64,000 bases of DNA from Diphasiastrum complanatum (GCA_029204225.1 CM055092.1:82934212-82998211); one strand, 5' to 3'; counted from the first letter of the stretch, positions 25,516-38,311 are shown. The notes: generated from the letters alone by a model not told the origin. Program-made: numbers and translations.

Positions 25516-27310
25516 ATGTCTAGATTGACATTCATGTAGATTTACACATGGAAATGGCCTAATATGACCTTGTAGAAACTCGAGCCATCATAAATGCATT
25601 GTGTCCCGAGTTTCCATTGTGACATGCAAGGCATGCAAATAGCAATCTTGGTGTTTTCACTCTCTTCAGCTGATTCTTTGTGGATGAATGCTTTGTATTT
25701 CTTTAGTAAAATTATTTGCTATTATCAGGCCATACACCTACTATAATTCACATGTGTGAAGCCTTTGGATCATTATATTTGGTTGTTCTTGCTTGGATTT
25801 ATAGAGATTGTCAAGTAGAAGCTAGAATTGGATGCTAGTTTTGATATAGACCAGATGTGGATGGAGGTAGGGACTTTGCGTAGACCCACATGGGTGGTGT
25901 CGGTTTCATCGGAAGGGCTAGATGGTTGATTATCGAAGTTGGAGGATGATGCCATGATGGTGGTGGGTCAGGTGAGGGCTTTGCAGAGGTAGGTAAGGGT
26001 TGGATACAGTGTGGTAATGATTGGGAATGAAAAAAGGAAAAAAAGACTTACAAAAAGGGGGAAAAGACTCAAAAAAGTAAAAATGCTGGATTGGGAGTGA
26101 ATGGAGGTGGAACAAGTGGAAACGAGATGAGTGTTGAGGATGACATGTGTGAAGTTTGGTCACAAACGAAGACAATTGAGAATTCGCTTATAAAATTGGC
26201 AAGAGCTTCACTATGTAAACTGCCAAATGACTCGAATTTTCTGCTTATATAGAGGAGAATTAGAGTGCGTATTAGGAGAAGTGCACTTTTCACTATTTAG
26301 TTTCATACCAAATTTTGCAAGGACCTTCTTCACAAAGTTATAAGACCCCAGAAAAGTCTGCGAGAGTTCATAAGTTGTTTTGACTGCCCTATGAGAGTTC
26401 TGAAGGTCATGCACTCGCAGGGAAGGAACTCTCGCACAACTTGCTCAATTTTGATGGTTTTCAAGATCTGACCACATAGGCAGGTCAATTTCAACGTCCT
26501 AGTTCCATTTATGCTGTCTGCGAGAGTTGGTATGGTGATCTTGATGGCATGTGAGAGTTCCTAAGATTCAAATTGCCTAAACTCTAGCAGAGGCTCTTTT
26601 TTTACTATTTTCTTACAAATAACTCTCGCAGAGATTTCTATAGGTCCATCTGGGTCAGAACTAATAATGGTGAGTCCTGCGAGAGTTCTTATGAAGACTT
26701 GGTAGTTGATCCATCAATTTAAGTGATTTTGATGCCATATGTTGATCTGCTGTCCTTTTGATCCTATCTAGGTCTGGATCCTGCTTGTGGATCTTGTTCG
26801 ATCTGGCTAGATCTTGTTTAGATCTAGCTGTGATGACTTTTGTAATGCATGATCGGATCTATGTATGAGCTATTTGTTACCATCAAACTGGATCTGTGTT
26901 ATTGAGGTGGCTAATAGTTGTGCAGACGACTACCATTGATGGGTGCATGAGGTAGATCAATGGAGTTTGGAAAAAAGTCAATGTTAAAGGTTAAATGGTT
27001 GTGGTGGTCTTTACATTTAAGGTCTGCACCTTCTTGGAAGGCCTCAAATAGTGTGCATGCATGCTAAAGAGCACAAGCGATATGCAATCATGCAATGAAA
27101 AGCATGATTGTCCTTTTAAGTGTTTGCATGAGAGAAAAAATTTCTCTCATGGGTGTCATGGGCGGAGGATGGAGTGAGCAATTGAGGTTTCTGCCTTATA
27201 GATATGGTTTCACAAGGGAGTTCCCCAATTGCTGCATGTAAATTTACTAGATAACTTCTTTTCACGCATGGGATAAGCTCCTATACTAGTACTGTTATCA
27301 TTTGTGATAT
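25516..27310. other. Intergenic DNA without recognisable genes
   Basis: No open frame here resembles a known protein. The stretch holds the CTGCGAGAGTT cluster (listed separately) and a purine-rich segment around 26030-26080. Minus-strand frames at 25773-26414 are Ser/His/Phe-rich and unconvincing. Confidence 0.6.
26358..26689. repeat. Cluster of CTGCGAGAGTT words on both strands
   Basis: Eight or nine copies of a 10-12 bp word occur in 330 bp. Direct copies are CTGCGAGAGTTC at 26358, tATGAGAGTTC at 26390, CTGCGAGAGTTGG at 26518, GTGAGAGTTC at 26551 and CTGCGAGAGTTC at 26678. Inverted copies are GAACTCTCGCA at 26427, AACTCTAGCAG at 26580 and AACTCTCGCAG at 26621; a partial ACTCGCAG lies at 26413. 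Spacing varies, so it is not a simple tandem array. Confidence 0.8.
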
Positions 27311-27349
27311 TTGGTAATTGTGAAAAATAGTGAAGAGAAAGACTGTCAA

Positions 27350-27830
27350 ATGATGTCGAAAGTAAGGAAATGGATGATGGAGGAGCGATGTGATATCAAT
27401 GAAAAGATAGTCACACATGAGATGGCGATTAAGTTGTTTGGGAAGACCATCCCTCTTCCACTTTATATAAACCCGGACATCGAAGTGAATAGAGAGAATG
27501 CCATGAATGCAAGATGTATTAGTCTGACGGAATCCAATTTCTCTGACACGTCGGTACAAGACTTTGTTTTTGCAATTTTCTACAGTTGTTGTATATTTGC
27601 TTCTGTCCACCTTTGTAACTATGCCTTTTGCGCTCATAGCCAAATTGTGATATTAAGCTGATGCAATATTGAATTTGCTTCAGGAGGAGTCTTAGTTTCT
27701 GTCTAGTTCTGAAGAAGATGAGAGATTCCCTTCACTGGTGCCAGAGGAAATAAGGAGCTCTTCAAGTAGTAACAATGGCTACAAAGAAGATAAGCAAGTG
27801 GAAAGATTTTCCGCTGCAAATGATCCCTAA
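27350..27830 (+). pseudogene. CDF-type Dof transcription factor, N-terminal fragment
   Basis: The reading frame starts MMSKVRK and, after about 18 unrelated codons, contains AIKLFGKTIPLP. That is the N-terminal signature of cycling Dof factors (usually DPAIKLFGKTIPLPE). A possible donor (TCG|GTACAAG at 27553) and acceptor (TTCAG|GAGG at 27683) lead to an acidic, Ser-rich stretch (FLSSSEEDERFPSLVPEEIR, about 27693-27755), as seen before the Dof domain in this family. A TAG interrupts the second block just before FLSSSEEDE. The Dof domain itself is missing: gypsy D begins at about 27840. CDFs repress flowering-time genes in the nucleus; this copy cannot. Confidence 0.65.
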
Positions 27831-27849
27831 CCTGGTTTCGGCATTTTTG

Positions 27850-28803
27850 CAAAAACTTCGATAAAAATGATGCACCGAAAATTAGTCATAGTAGCGCTTC
27901 ACCCTTGAACCATTTACTCGAGTGTCAAGTAAATGTCCTTGGAGTTCAACTAACTGAAGTGATCCATTATTAAAAACTTCTATGACTTTATACGGTCCCA
28001 TCCATCTGGTATGTAATTTTTTAGGAAACAACATGTGTCTGTTATCATACAGAAGCACATAACCCCTTGTTTAATTTTTATTTTTCTAATGGATTGATCA
28101 AAATTTTCTTTTCTTTTACTCTGAACTCGTTCAGTCTCGATTAGTGAAGGACGACGATCCTCTTCCAGTTGCGTCAAAGAAATCATCTGCTCCCGGAGAC
28201 TATCATATTCATCCATTCGCTCTTCATTACTAATGCAAAACGTCGGAACTTTGAATTCTATTGGTAGTATGGGATGCATTCCATACACAAGATAGTATGG
28301 AGTCTACCTAGTTGTAGTCTTTTCAACAATTCTATATGCCCATAAGACAGACGGTAACTTCTGATTCCAATCAGAAGAATGTATTTTCGTCACTTTATTC
28401 AAAATTTTACATAGAATTCCATTTGCCCACTCCGTAAGCCCATTTGCTTTTGGATTATATGGAGTGGTTTGGCGATGTGTAATAGAAAAATATGATAACA
28501 TGGCTTCAATGGTCTGATTAAGGAAATGGGTTCCCCTATCGCTAACAAGTTCTAAGGGACAACCATATCGCATGATAATGTTTTGGAATAAAAACTTTGC
28601 TACAGTCTTAGCATCGTTTTTATTGTGGCTTCGGCCTCTACCATCTTGGTAGCATAGTTCGTGGCAACGAGTATGTAACGACGACGAGTTTTACGTGTGA
28701 TCAGTTTGATAGGTCCTACAAAATCTATCCCCCACTTCTCGAAGGGTGCTAAGGGGATAATTGGAGTAAGCAGCCAATGTGTTGTGAAGCTGGGTTTCCC
28801 CAT
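27850..28803 (-). pseudogene. Gypsy D integrase
   Basis: [21 protein letters not shown] carries the first catalytic Asp, and VSDRGTHFLNQTIEAM the second. TTPYNPKANGLTEWANGIL carries the Glu, followed by SDWNQKLPSVLWAYR. A TAG at 28306-28304 interrupts TTTR and TPYYLVYGMHP in one frame. The tail (to about 27870) encodes LHTRWMGPYKVIEVF-like residues, read across a frameshift. All three catalytic residues survive, but the gene is broken in at least three places. Confidence 0.88.
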
Positions 28804-29806
28804 CCTTTGGCATGCATCACATTTTTTAATGAATAATTTAACATCTCTATAGACGGTAGGCCACCAATATTTGGCATTGAAAAATTTTTTTGCAGTGTTT
28901 TTAAGAGCATAGTGACCCCTGAATCTTCCTCATGTAAAGCACTTATTACAGCGGTTGTCTCGGTTGGTTCTAAACATCGGCGGAGACTATCGTCAGCTCC
29001 TAATTTATACAATATACTATTTACAATCATATAAGGTCCTACCTTAGAAAGAAAAACAGTTTTTTGCTGTTTATTAAAATGTTCAGGATATATCTGGTCC
29101 TGTAAGAAATTAATAACGTCCATATAAATCGATGTTTCTGATTGAATACGCATTATTTGTTCATCTGGAAATTCATCAGAAATGGGTTCTAATTGATTTT
29201 TTGTTTGAAGGCGGAATATATAATCAGCAATTTGATGATCCTTGTCTCTTCTTAACTCTACTTCATAATTAAACTCATCTAATAATAATACCCATCTAGC
29301 TATTCTACCCGAAAGATCAGGTTTATTCACTAAATGTTTTAATGCGTAGTGATCTACGTGAAAAACAAAAGGGTATCCTAAAAGGTAATGTCTAAATTTC
29401 TTTACTGAATAAATCATCCCTAGTGCTTCTCGCTCTGTAGCGGAATAATTCTTTCTGATGCAGCGAGTTGCCTTCCCGCATAGTAAATTGGATAATCTAT
29501 ATTTTGGTCATCTTTCTGACTAAGCACTACACCTATCGCAAATGATGATGTGTCTACATATACATGGAATTTTTTAGCCCAATTTGGAGGTCTAACCCCA
29601 GTGGCTTCTGCTAATGATTGTTTCAATTGATTAAAAGCTTGATGATGGTTCTGTGTCCAATGGTACTCAACAAATTTTTTTAGTAAACTTGTTGAAGAAG
29701 TTACTATAATAGCATAATCTTTAATTATCCTCCGATAGTAACCTACATGTCCTAGAAAACCTCTAAGCTCTCTTAAATTGGTTGGTTCTAATAATTCTAA
29801 AATCAT
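28804..29806 (-). pseudogene. Gypsy D RT connection, RNase H and integrase zinc region
   Basis: ELRGFLGHVGYYRRIIKDYA and RPPNWAKKFHVYVDTSSFAIG belong to the connection and RNase H start, followed by YYAGRQLAASER. A frame change near 29418 leads to FRHYLLGYPFVFHVDHYALKHLV, GRIARWVLLLDEFNYEVELR and DHQIADYIFRL. The integrase zinc region follows to about 28810 in shifted frames, where the Cys pair is poorly kept. Confidence 0.85.
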
Positions 29807-29930
29807 TTTTATTTTTCGATGTCGACTTGTATACCATCCTTCAAAATTTTATGCCCTAAAAGGATGCCTTCCCTCATCCCAAAGTAACACTTAGCTGGAT
29901 GCAGTTTAAGAGATGTCTCTTGACATCTTC

Positions 29931-31099
29931 TCAATGTTTCTCTAATGCATCTAAATGGTTTTTAGTTGATGAATAGACACAAAAGTCATCCATGAAAATC
30001 TCTAAAAACTTTCTTAAATTTTTTTGAAAAATATTTGTCATCATACGTTGGAATGTAGTAGGTGCATTACAAAGACCAAAGGGCATTCGAGTATACGCGT
30101 ACGTCCCCCAATTAGTATTGAAAGTAGTTTTGGATCTATCTTCCTCTTTTATAAAAACTTGGTTATAACCTGAGAATCCATCTAAAAAGCTATAACGTTC
30201 ATGACCAGCTACCTGGTCAAGAATGGTATTTGTATATAGCAAAGGATGATAATCCTTTGCTGTTTAGGTACTATAACTATTGGTGACACCCACTTGCTGC
30301 TTAGAACAGGATATAGAATACCCGCTCTAAGACATCTATCTAATTCATCTTTTACTAATAAGGAGTACTTTGGATTCAATCTATATTGACGTTGTCTAAC
30401 AGGTATTGTTCCCAGAATAAGATCTATTCTATGTTCGTCCCATTTAACTGGTATTCCTATTAAATCATCCATCGAACAAGCAAACACGTTTTGGTATTTT
30501 TGAAGATGCAATATATACTCTTCACGTTCCTAGTCTGATTGGTGTTTATATAGATTCAAAGTCTTGCCTTTATTAATTTCTATTTCTACATAATCTGTTT
30601 TATCTACCATCCCCTCGGTCAGACTTGCTCTGGTTCCATCCAGAACTTCTCTTGACTCGGATGTTGTCAGTATTTCTTCTTCCTCGTCAATCTCATAGCA
30701 TTCTATGAAATTGATCCATGATTCAGCAGGTCTAGCTAACTCCTCACCCCATTTCAAAAGGTGACTCCCTATTGGACTGGCTGTGAGAATACCTGGAAAA
30801 AATATTTGTTTGGTAGACCAATTTATAATAGCATCTGCTTGATATAACCATGATCTTCCAAATAATATTGAATAAGGTGGTATATATACTAGATTTATGA
30901 CAAGAAAATTCATAACAAACGTCTCTGTCTCTATAACTACGTTAATACCTTTTAGCTCACCTACTGGTATACATTTAGTCGCATCTACTAATCCGTGATA
31001 AGTGATAGGCTGTATTTGGTTTTCTAATCCTAATTTTCTAACCATTGTTTTCGTTACTAAGTTGATATTGGATCCTGAGTCTACTAGTATTCTATTTAT
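29931..31099 (-). pseudogene. Gypsy D protease and reverse transcriptase
   Basis: Protease: ILVDSGSNINLVTKTMVRKL at 31095-31030, then LVDATKCIPVGELKG and ILFGRSWLYQADAIINW, a retropepsin-like aspartic protease with DSG. A TAG at 30532-30530 separates it from the RT frame. RT has RQYRLNPKYSLLVKDELDRC and KWVSPIVIVPK; then, after a frameshift near 30240, YSFLDGFSGYNQVF, MPFGLCNAPTTFQRMM and IFMDDFCVYSS with the active-site Asp pair intact. The protease frame begins at element C's border. Confidence 0.88.
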
Positions 31100-31934
<835 letters not shown>

Positions 31935-32151
31935 AGGTCCATGGCCCAAAGTACTGCCGGTCCCTCAGCACTAGGCTACAACTGTTGTGAAGGGGGGTTG
32001 TTGTCGGTTCTTTTATTGATGGGACACGGGTGCTTCAGGAAAAGCGTGGATAAAATTCGCTTACGTAAAACATGAGGCTTTATTGGATGATGGCGATCAG
32101 CAAGAACTTGGACTTGCCAGATTTTCAATAATACCCATAAGGGTCTGGTGG

Positions 32152-33978
32152 TTATTCCAAATAACCTTGTTCATTGACAATTGGGTAGTCGAGATATGCC
32201 ATCGGAGGATCCCAAGATAAATCTTGCTGATATAAGAGATCCTCATAGATCGGCGCAACTGGTCTGAATGTCATGGACTCCCCCAAATCATAATGTGGAT
32301 ATGACGTGCTTGCTTGATGCTCTTGTCTGTCCAGGTATTCATGGTATGTCATAACCTGACGACTTTCCTCAGCAGTCAATATCATAGATTTAGGACAAGG
32401 CTTTGTCATTATAGGTTCTGGTTCTTGCTGTGCAATTGGCCATTTTGGGCTTGGATTCCTTGGATTTGGCCGTCTAAGCAATGTGATGTCCTGATGTAGC
32501 TTTGTGGTGGCCAGATGTTGAGTAAAGCATTCCGACTGTGGTTGAATCTTGCTTATGATTGGCGTTGAAATCGGAGGACAATCTCCCACCTTAATCTTTC
32601 CTTTCTCAATGGACTGCTCTCTTGGAGGTGGTACAGATGGATCGTTGCGTTGAGTAGTAGTCAGTTTGCCTTCAAGTTGCATGGTTGACGTGAGGCCCCT
32701 TTGTAATTCATCCACCAGAAGTTGTTGCAGCATTTGTTTAATGAGGCTTGGTAAAATCTGCTAGATTGCATCTGTTGTCAATTTCTTGACTTCTTCCGCT
32801 ACCTTTGGTTGGCTAGATTTTACCCACTCAGTCTTTTGTGGTGTTGGTGATTCACGTGTGGCCGTGTCAACCTGTTTTAGGATCTTTCTCTCATTCCTTC
32901 CATCCGCATCTGCTTTGTAACCAGGTGGCACTAGAAGTTTGCATTCGTAATGCAGCTTTTTGGTTCGTGGATTTGCATGGTCATTTGTAAATTGCCAATT
33001 CAAGCAGGTAGGAGTCATAACGGCTTTTCTTGGATCTCTTAGTGGACAATCACGACATGGGTGATTGATGTCGCATTGTTCACACCAAGGATAAAAGGAG
33101 GACAGATCATTTCGATGTGGACATTCTGATCTACGATGTTTACCTCCACATCCGAAGCACCGTACCGTGTGTAAGATTCCGTCACCTCTCAATTGATGCA
33201 CATACACCGGTATCAGGTCTCCTTTGATCCCTTCTACGTAATATAGTGGTGAGCCAGTTTGAACTTCCCCTGCCTGGGATAGTCCGCTCGCTGATATAAC
33301 CAATACTTCCACCGAACCTTGCCTAGCCACTAGAGAAGATTTTGAAAGTCCTGAGACCGATCCATTTTCTTTGGAGGAGCGATCTGATGGCAAGCTAGAT
33401 GGCATAGATGAGGGTTTTGTTGATTGATTTCCAATCTCCATAATTCCCTTATTGGATTGATTTCGTAATCTCGGATTTCGAACTGGACATTGAGGTGTTG
33501 GATGTTTTTCAAAACAATAATGGCACTGGTCCAGTGGTCGGATTTTCCGATTGGCAATTTGTGGTTCTGGGAGGTAATCAGATTGACTGCACATCTCATT
33601 TGTATCACTGACAACTTGCATCTGATCGTCCATGCTGCTAGTACTTTGGCTAGCGTTGTCTGTGGCATCTTGTGGATTAGATGCTCTATCATCCCTAATT
33701 GTTTGAATGTTGGATATGGGCTGTGATGGTGTGTGCAAGATCTATGCTTCTGCAATAGCAGCTGCCTTACAAAGTTCGTTTGGACTGGTATATGTTGTAA
33801 AGGGTGACATACTAATCTTGATCTCGTGCAGTAATCCGGCATAGAAAAATGCCATTTTGTGGTGACTAGGAAGACAGGAATTCCAATCTCCCACCATCTT
33901 GGCAAATCGTGCAGTGTAGCCCTTGAGAGTTTCTCCGGAAAGCATCGAGATTTGGACAAGCTGCTCATACATTGCCAT
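32152..33978 (-). pseudogene. Gag of element C with two in-frame TAG codons
   Basis: A single frame of about 609 codons runs from the ATG at 33978 to 32152, interrupted only by TAG at 33744-33742 and 32763-32761. The N-terminus (MAMYEQLVQISML, GETLKGYTARFAKMV, KMAFFYAGL) is a retrotransposon Gag core. The middle has three Cys/His clusters: CHYCFEKHPTPQCP, CFGCGGKHRRSECP and CEQCDINHPCRDCP. The C-terminal third is Pro/Gln-rich. The TAGs most simply arose from CAG, but readthrough cannot be excluded from sequence alone. A nucleocapsid role is inferred from the zinc knuckles. Confidence 0.82.
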
Positions 33979-34526
33979 GGCTTGTTGTGTGCAAGATGAA
34001 GATGATATGGAGTGGTGTGGTGATGTACGAGAGAGAGATTGGGGGATGCAATTTTTGAAATGTGTATGAGGGAATTGATGATGAGGAGATGGAAGAGGAA
34101 AAGAAAAGCAAAAATATTCCTTTGTCTAGAATATTCACGGTTTGGGCAAGGGTAGATTTTATAAATAAATTCAATTACGCCCTTCCAGGGAAAGTCTTAT
34201 GACGGGATGATAATTGGAAAAGTACTTATGTAGGTTTTTTGGCAAAGGGTCAGTTTTGCTTCAAAAAACTACTTTTTGACACTTCTCCGCAAGTTTATAG
34301 AAGGATTTTTCAATACCAACTGTAACTCGCTTTAGCCTTGGCGGGCTTGGGAGGAGTCTATCAAAGACAAAGTCACTCACCAAAGAGGCTTGGGCTAAAA
34401 TTATTATAATATTTTTTTTATAAAAAAGGGCCTTCGACAGTCGTGGAAGGAACTATCAAAGACAGGGTCGTTTCCCAACGAGGCTAATGGCCCAATTCGT
34501 ATTTTTATTTTTTATAGAAAAATAAA

Positions 34527-34812
34527 CCCTTGCAGATTTCTCTGTGTTCTGGTCTCAATGAGATGGAACTTCAGAGGCCTCTACAAAAGTTTGTTTTTTT
34601 TTTGTTGACAACAAACCCTTGCAGATTTCTCTGTGTCCTGGTCTTAGTGAGACTAAGATGGAACTTCAGAGGCCTTTACAAAAGTTTGTTTGTTTTTTTT
34701 TTTTTTATTGACAATAAATTCTTGCAGATTTCTCTGTGTCCTGGTCTTAGTAAGACTAAGATGGAACTTCAGAGGCCTTTACAAAAGTTTGTTGTTTGTT
34801 TTTTTTTTTTTT
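34527..34812. repeat. Three ~95-bp tandem repeats in leader of element C
   Basis: Three copies of a unit contain cttgcagatttctctgtg, tggaacttcagaggcc and a poly-T run, beginning near 34530, 34618 and 34722. They lie between the Gag start and the primer-binding site. The plus-strand open frame across them is not a gene. Confidence 0.85.
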
Positions 34813-35303
34813 TAACGATGCCGTAAAAAATGAAAAGTAACCGATAAGACGTGAGGAGACTCGAAGGGGAAAAAAACTTGTTTGAGAAAGAAACGTAAAA
34901 GAGAGTCAAAGAACCGGAAAAAAAAAAAAAAAAAGCTTAAAGATAACTTATGAGAAGGGAGGGGAAACTTAAAAAAATAAAATGATTAGAAAACAGAAAA
35001 GAGTACTTTGAAAAAAGGGAGGGGGAAAAGCTTGAAAAAAGTGAACTAAAGTCACAATAGTGGGCAATTTGGAAAAAACCCTAGTAAAAAATTAATTACA
35101 CAATATATGGCTTACAAAATTAAAATTACTACTTCAAAAAACAAAACTAATCCCTTGAGGGCTTGGGTTTTTTGTAATGGAAATGGAAGATTCCATAGAA
35201 TGGGAAAAAGAGGAGGTGAGGGGGAGGAAGCAGAAAAGAGTGGAGAGAGGAGTGAAGAAATAGAGAGTTTGAAAGACAGCTATGCGGTGAGCAACGTTGG
35301 CGC

Positions 35304-35321
35304 TCCCCGACAACGGTGCCA
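35304..35321 (-). promoter_or_regulatory. tRNA-Asp-like primer-binding site of element C
   Basis: The minus strand reads TGGCACCGTTGTCGGGGA, two bases from the 5' LTR. This is two transitions away from the TGGCGCCGTTGCCGGGGA used by plant Tat/Athila-type gypsy elements. Confidence 0.8.
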
Positions 35322-35323
35322 AT

Positions 35324-35611
35324 TGTAGTCGGTTGTAGTATAGGGGTCTGTTCACTGGGAGCCGCCCGTGCACACCTGCATAGCAAGAGAGAGAGAAGGG
35401 AGATAGAAAAAGGAGATAGAGAGAGGTAGAGTGAGGAGAGAAGAGAGAGAGAGAGAGTAGAGAGTTCCCCAAGGATGGTTGGGGCTATGGGGGCTCGAGC
35501 GCCTACCCATAGCTATGCACCATTCACCCTTGGAGAGAGAGGGAGAGAGAGCCTAAGTTGAGAAAGGCCTTGGGGGCTCGAGCACCTACCCAAAGCTATT
35601 CTATCCCAACG

Positions 35612-35691
<80 letters not shown>

Positions 35692-36159
35692 GAGAGAGCT
35701 TTATTAAGAAGAATAGAGGATGTGTACAATGGAAAATGGCCTCCTTATATAGTTGAGGAGGGAGGGCCATCTTGGCTCTCATTGGCCTATTTACAATGGC
35801 ATCCTAGCCCTTCGAACTAATTGAACTTCAATCTAATGGTTCATTAGGAAAAGGGCCAAACTCACATGATTCATGTGAATTTAAGAGATTCCCTTTTAAC
35901 TTAGAACATTATGAACTTGACTTTGGGCTTTTTAATTGATTTATTCTAACCAAGGCCCCAAGTCTTTTATTCAAGTTCTACCTAACCATTTTGCGTGCTC
36001 ATTGGGTTGGGCTTACACACGCAGGACGCCAGTGCCCTCACACTTATTATTCTAACTATACACTGTACTGTGGCGGGGCCCACTAGGTAAGGCTTGGCCA
36101 ACAGTATTTCAAGTGGTGGAATTCACTTGTTCATTATTGTGCAGGAAATACCCACAACA
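35324..36159 (-). repeat. 5' LTR of element C
   Basis: 836 bp, highly similar to 31100-31934, with an AG tract at 35614-35690 and the same ends. Outside the microsatellites I see scattered substitutions and one ~25-bp indel, so C is older than J and E. Confidence 0.9.
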
Positions 36160-36237
36160 TCTATGGTCTGATCTCATATGATCGCAATAATCTCTGGAAC
36201 TCCACAATCTCCTCTATCTACATATTCTACTCTATTA

Positions 36238-36423
36238 CTATATGCAGGTATACTTAGGTATACTTAGTGTAACTAACCTCTCCCCTTCCTCAGTCCCTAT
36301 TGACTGAAGCCCTTCTTCCTCCGAAGTATAGCTCGAGGAAGATGTAGGTGTCTCACCTTCATACTTATCTTTTTTCCATGATATGGAAATTCTTTTATGA
36401 CTTTTTCCTGTCGGTGTCTCCAT
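36238..36423 (-). pseudogene. Gypsy D linker between two protease-like domains
   Basis: A 61-codon frame rich in Ser, Glu, Thr and Lys (GETPTSSSSYTSEEEGLQSI), directly upstream of C's insertion point on the element strand. It matches no domain I know and is most likely a polyprotein linker. Confidence 0.45.
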
Positions 36424-36459
36424 CTGGTCTCTGAAGGTAATCTCCTTCTCCTTCTAGTG

Positions 36460-36690
36460 GGTTATAACATCGGCTTGATAGAGACATGGTCATCCTAATA
36501 ACACTTTATATGACGATTGTCTCGTAGTTTTTAATATTATAAAGTCCATAAGAAACTTATGGTCTCCAATATAAACTGTAACCTGAGCCAGTTCTCCTAT
36601 TGGTGATCTTCTAGTTGCATCGGCTAACCTTAAATGTCTTAAGGTGGGTGCTATTCTGGATCTCTTTCCTCCAGTGTGTTATTTGAAGAC
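36460..36690 (-). pseudogene. Second retropepsin-like domain in gypsy D
   Basis: Read on the minus strand, LRLADATRRSPIGELAQVTV, then HKFLMDFIILKT and YKVLLG*PCLYQADVI align with the protease at 31000-30800: LVDATKCIPVGELKG, FVMNFLVINL, SILFGRSWLYQADAI. One stop (TGA, expected Arg) lies in LLG*PCL. The DSG catalytic loop that should precede it was not found. It is a paralogue of the downstream protease, either duplicated within one polyprotein or left by a second element. Confidence 0.65.
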
Positions 36691-36871
36691 CGGATCTCAC
36701 ATACATTCTCACAGGATAAGTTATTTTACTTGTGGAGAATTTAATTAATCTAGTGGATGCTATTCTGCTACAGATTATGGTTTGCAGATGCTTGAGTACA
36801 ATTTTTTATTAGATCTCCAGTTATTATAGGAGACAGACAAATGAATGATTGTTATTTTCTTGCATTTGATG

Positions 36872-37620
36872 CTAGAAACAATCCGACACAGATCGTAGAC
36901 AAGGACCTCGAGGCAGATTGGCTTTCATACATCTATAGGGTGGGCCATAACATTGGTTTGGAATTGGTTTAAGAGCCATAGAGGAAGCATTTGTTACTTT
37001 CATGGATGTACCGTTAAATGCCATTGTACAAAGAGAAGATTGGTATTCAAAATTATCTTCTTCAATTTGGTATTGTTCGGAACTAGCTTCATTATCATCA
37101 TTGTAGTCACCATCATCACCGATGTAGTGAATGGGATGCAATTATGTCTCTTGACAATGTAATATTTTGTTGTACATGTTGTGAACCGTTGGATCTTCTC
37201 CATCGTAATCACAACTTTCAGAGATATCATTCGGTTGACCTATAGGCTCATATTGGTCCTCATGTTGTCATTCAGAGTGATTTTGACCCTCATAATCAAC
37301 AACGCTATACTCATTTGCATCTGGGCCATCGTTATATTTGTTTGCATCTCCAAGCTGATATTCTTGATCATCTTGTTGATAAACATGATCCCCATCGGAA
37401 TATTATTCATGCTCGTCTGTATCATTACATTGCTCATAATCATGTTGACAATCACCATTACTATCATCATACCAGTCACTTTGATTATCGTACTCATAAT
37501 CATTTCCATCACCTTGATCTTCATAATCGGACATATATTCATTATCAGCCCCAAAATTCGGAACCTGGAAGATTTAGGGACCAACAATAGCTTTTGGCAA
37601 AATGTCAACTTGGTTTCATT
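36872..37620 (-). pseudogene. Acidic Asp/Tyr/Asn-rich region of gypsy D
   Basis: On the minus strand one frame, with a few stops, is dominated by Asp, Glu, Tyr, Asn and Gln (YEDQGDGNDYEYDNQSDWYD near 37535-37475). It ends in a less biased stretch (ANLPRGPCLRSV near 36900). The opposite strand gives an apparent Ile-rich membrane protein frame (37181-37669), which is a shadow of this bias. A gag-tail linker role is inferred from position. Confidence 0.5.
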
Positions 37621-38226
37621 AATCAGTTTTGGATTTTATACCATTACTATCATGTCAAGCTCGACATAAAAATCACTTTTTCTTTTTATCACGTCGCAAA
37701 CCGACGTCAAACGGAGAAGATACGGGAGTTTAAAGAAATTACAATACAAAATGTAAAACACAATAACTTAGGAAAAAGGGGGTAGAATTTTTAGATTAGA
37801 GTAATGATTATGAAAGTACAAATGGTTGCACAATGTCAAGCTAGGTAAAACGAACACTTTTGCTTCGGACTGCATTGAAATCCGATTTGAAACAAAAATA
37901 GTATGGATATAAACAAAATGGAAAGTAAAAAAAAAAATTTAGAAACTTACAAAAGGGGCCCTATAACAAAAAACTTTGATTTTCATGAAACATTGGACCA
38001 TCAAGAAAATAAAACCATAAAAGAATTTAAAATTTTGACGACGAATTTTTTTGCAATCACATATACAAAAAAATGTGCTCATAATAAAAAGGAGTCTTAA
38101 AATATGTATATATGTTTAAAAATAAAAAAATAAAAAATAAAAAAAACCTGTTTTTGAGGCCGCGGGCACCTAGTGGTCATGGGCACGGCTGATGGGCGCG
38201 GACAGGCAACACACGAGGGGGGGGGG

Positions 38227-38311
<85 letters not shown>

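Noticed and set aside
25773-26414. Overlapping minus-strand frames rich in Ser, His and Phe
   Set aside because: No motif, short, and composition follows the purine-rich strand bias of the region.
37181-37669. Ile/Leu-rich frame resembling a membrane protein
   Set aside because: It is the reverse complement of the acidic Asp/Tyr-rich coding region of gypsy D, whose codons force hydrophobic residues on the other strand.
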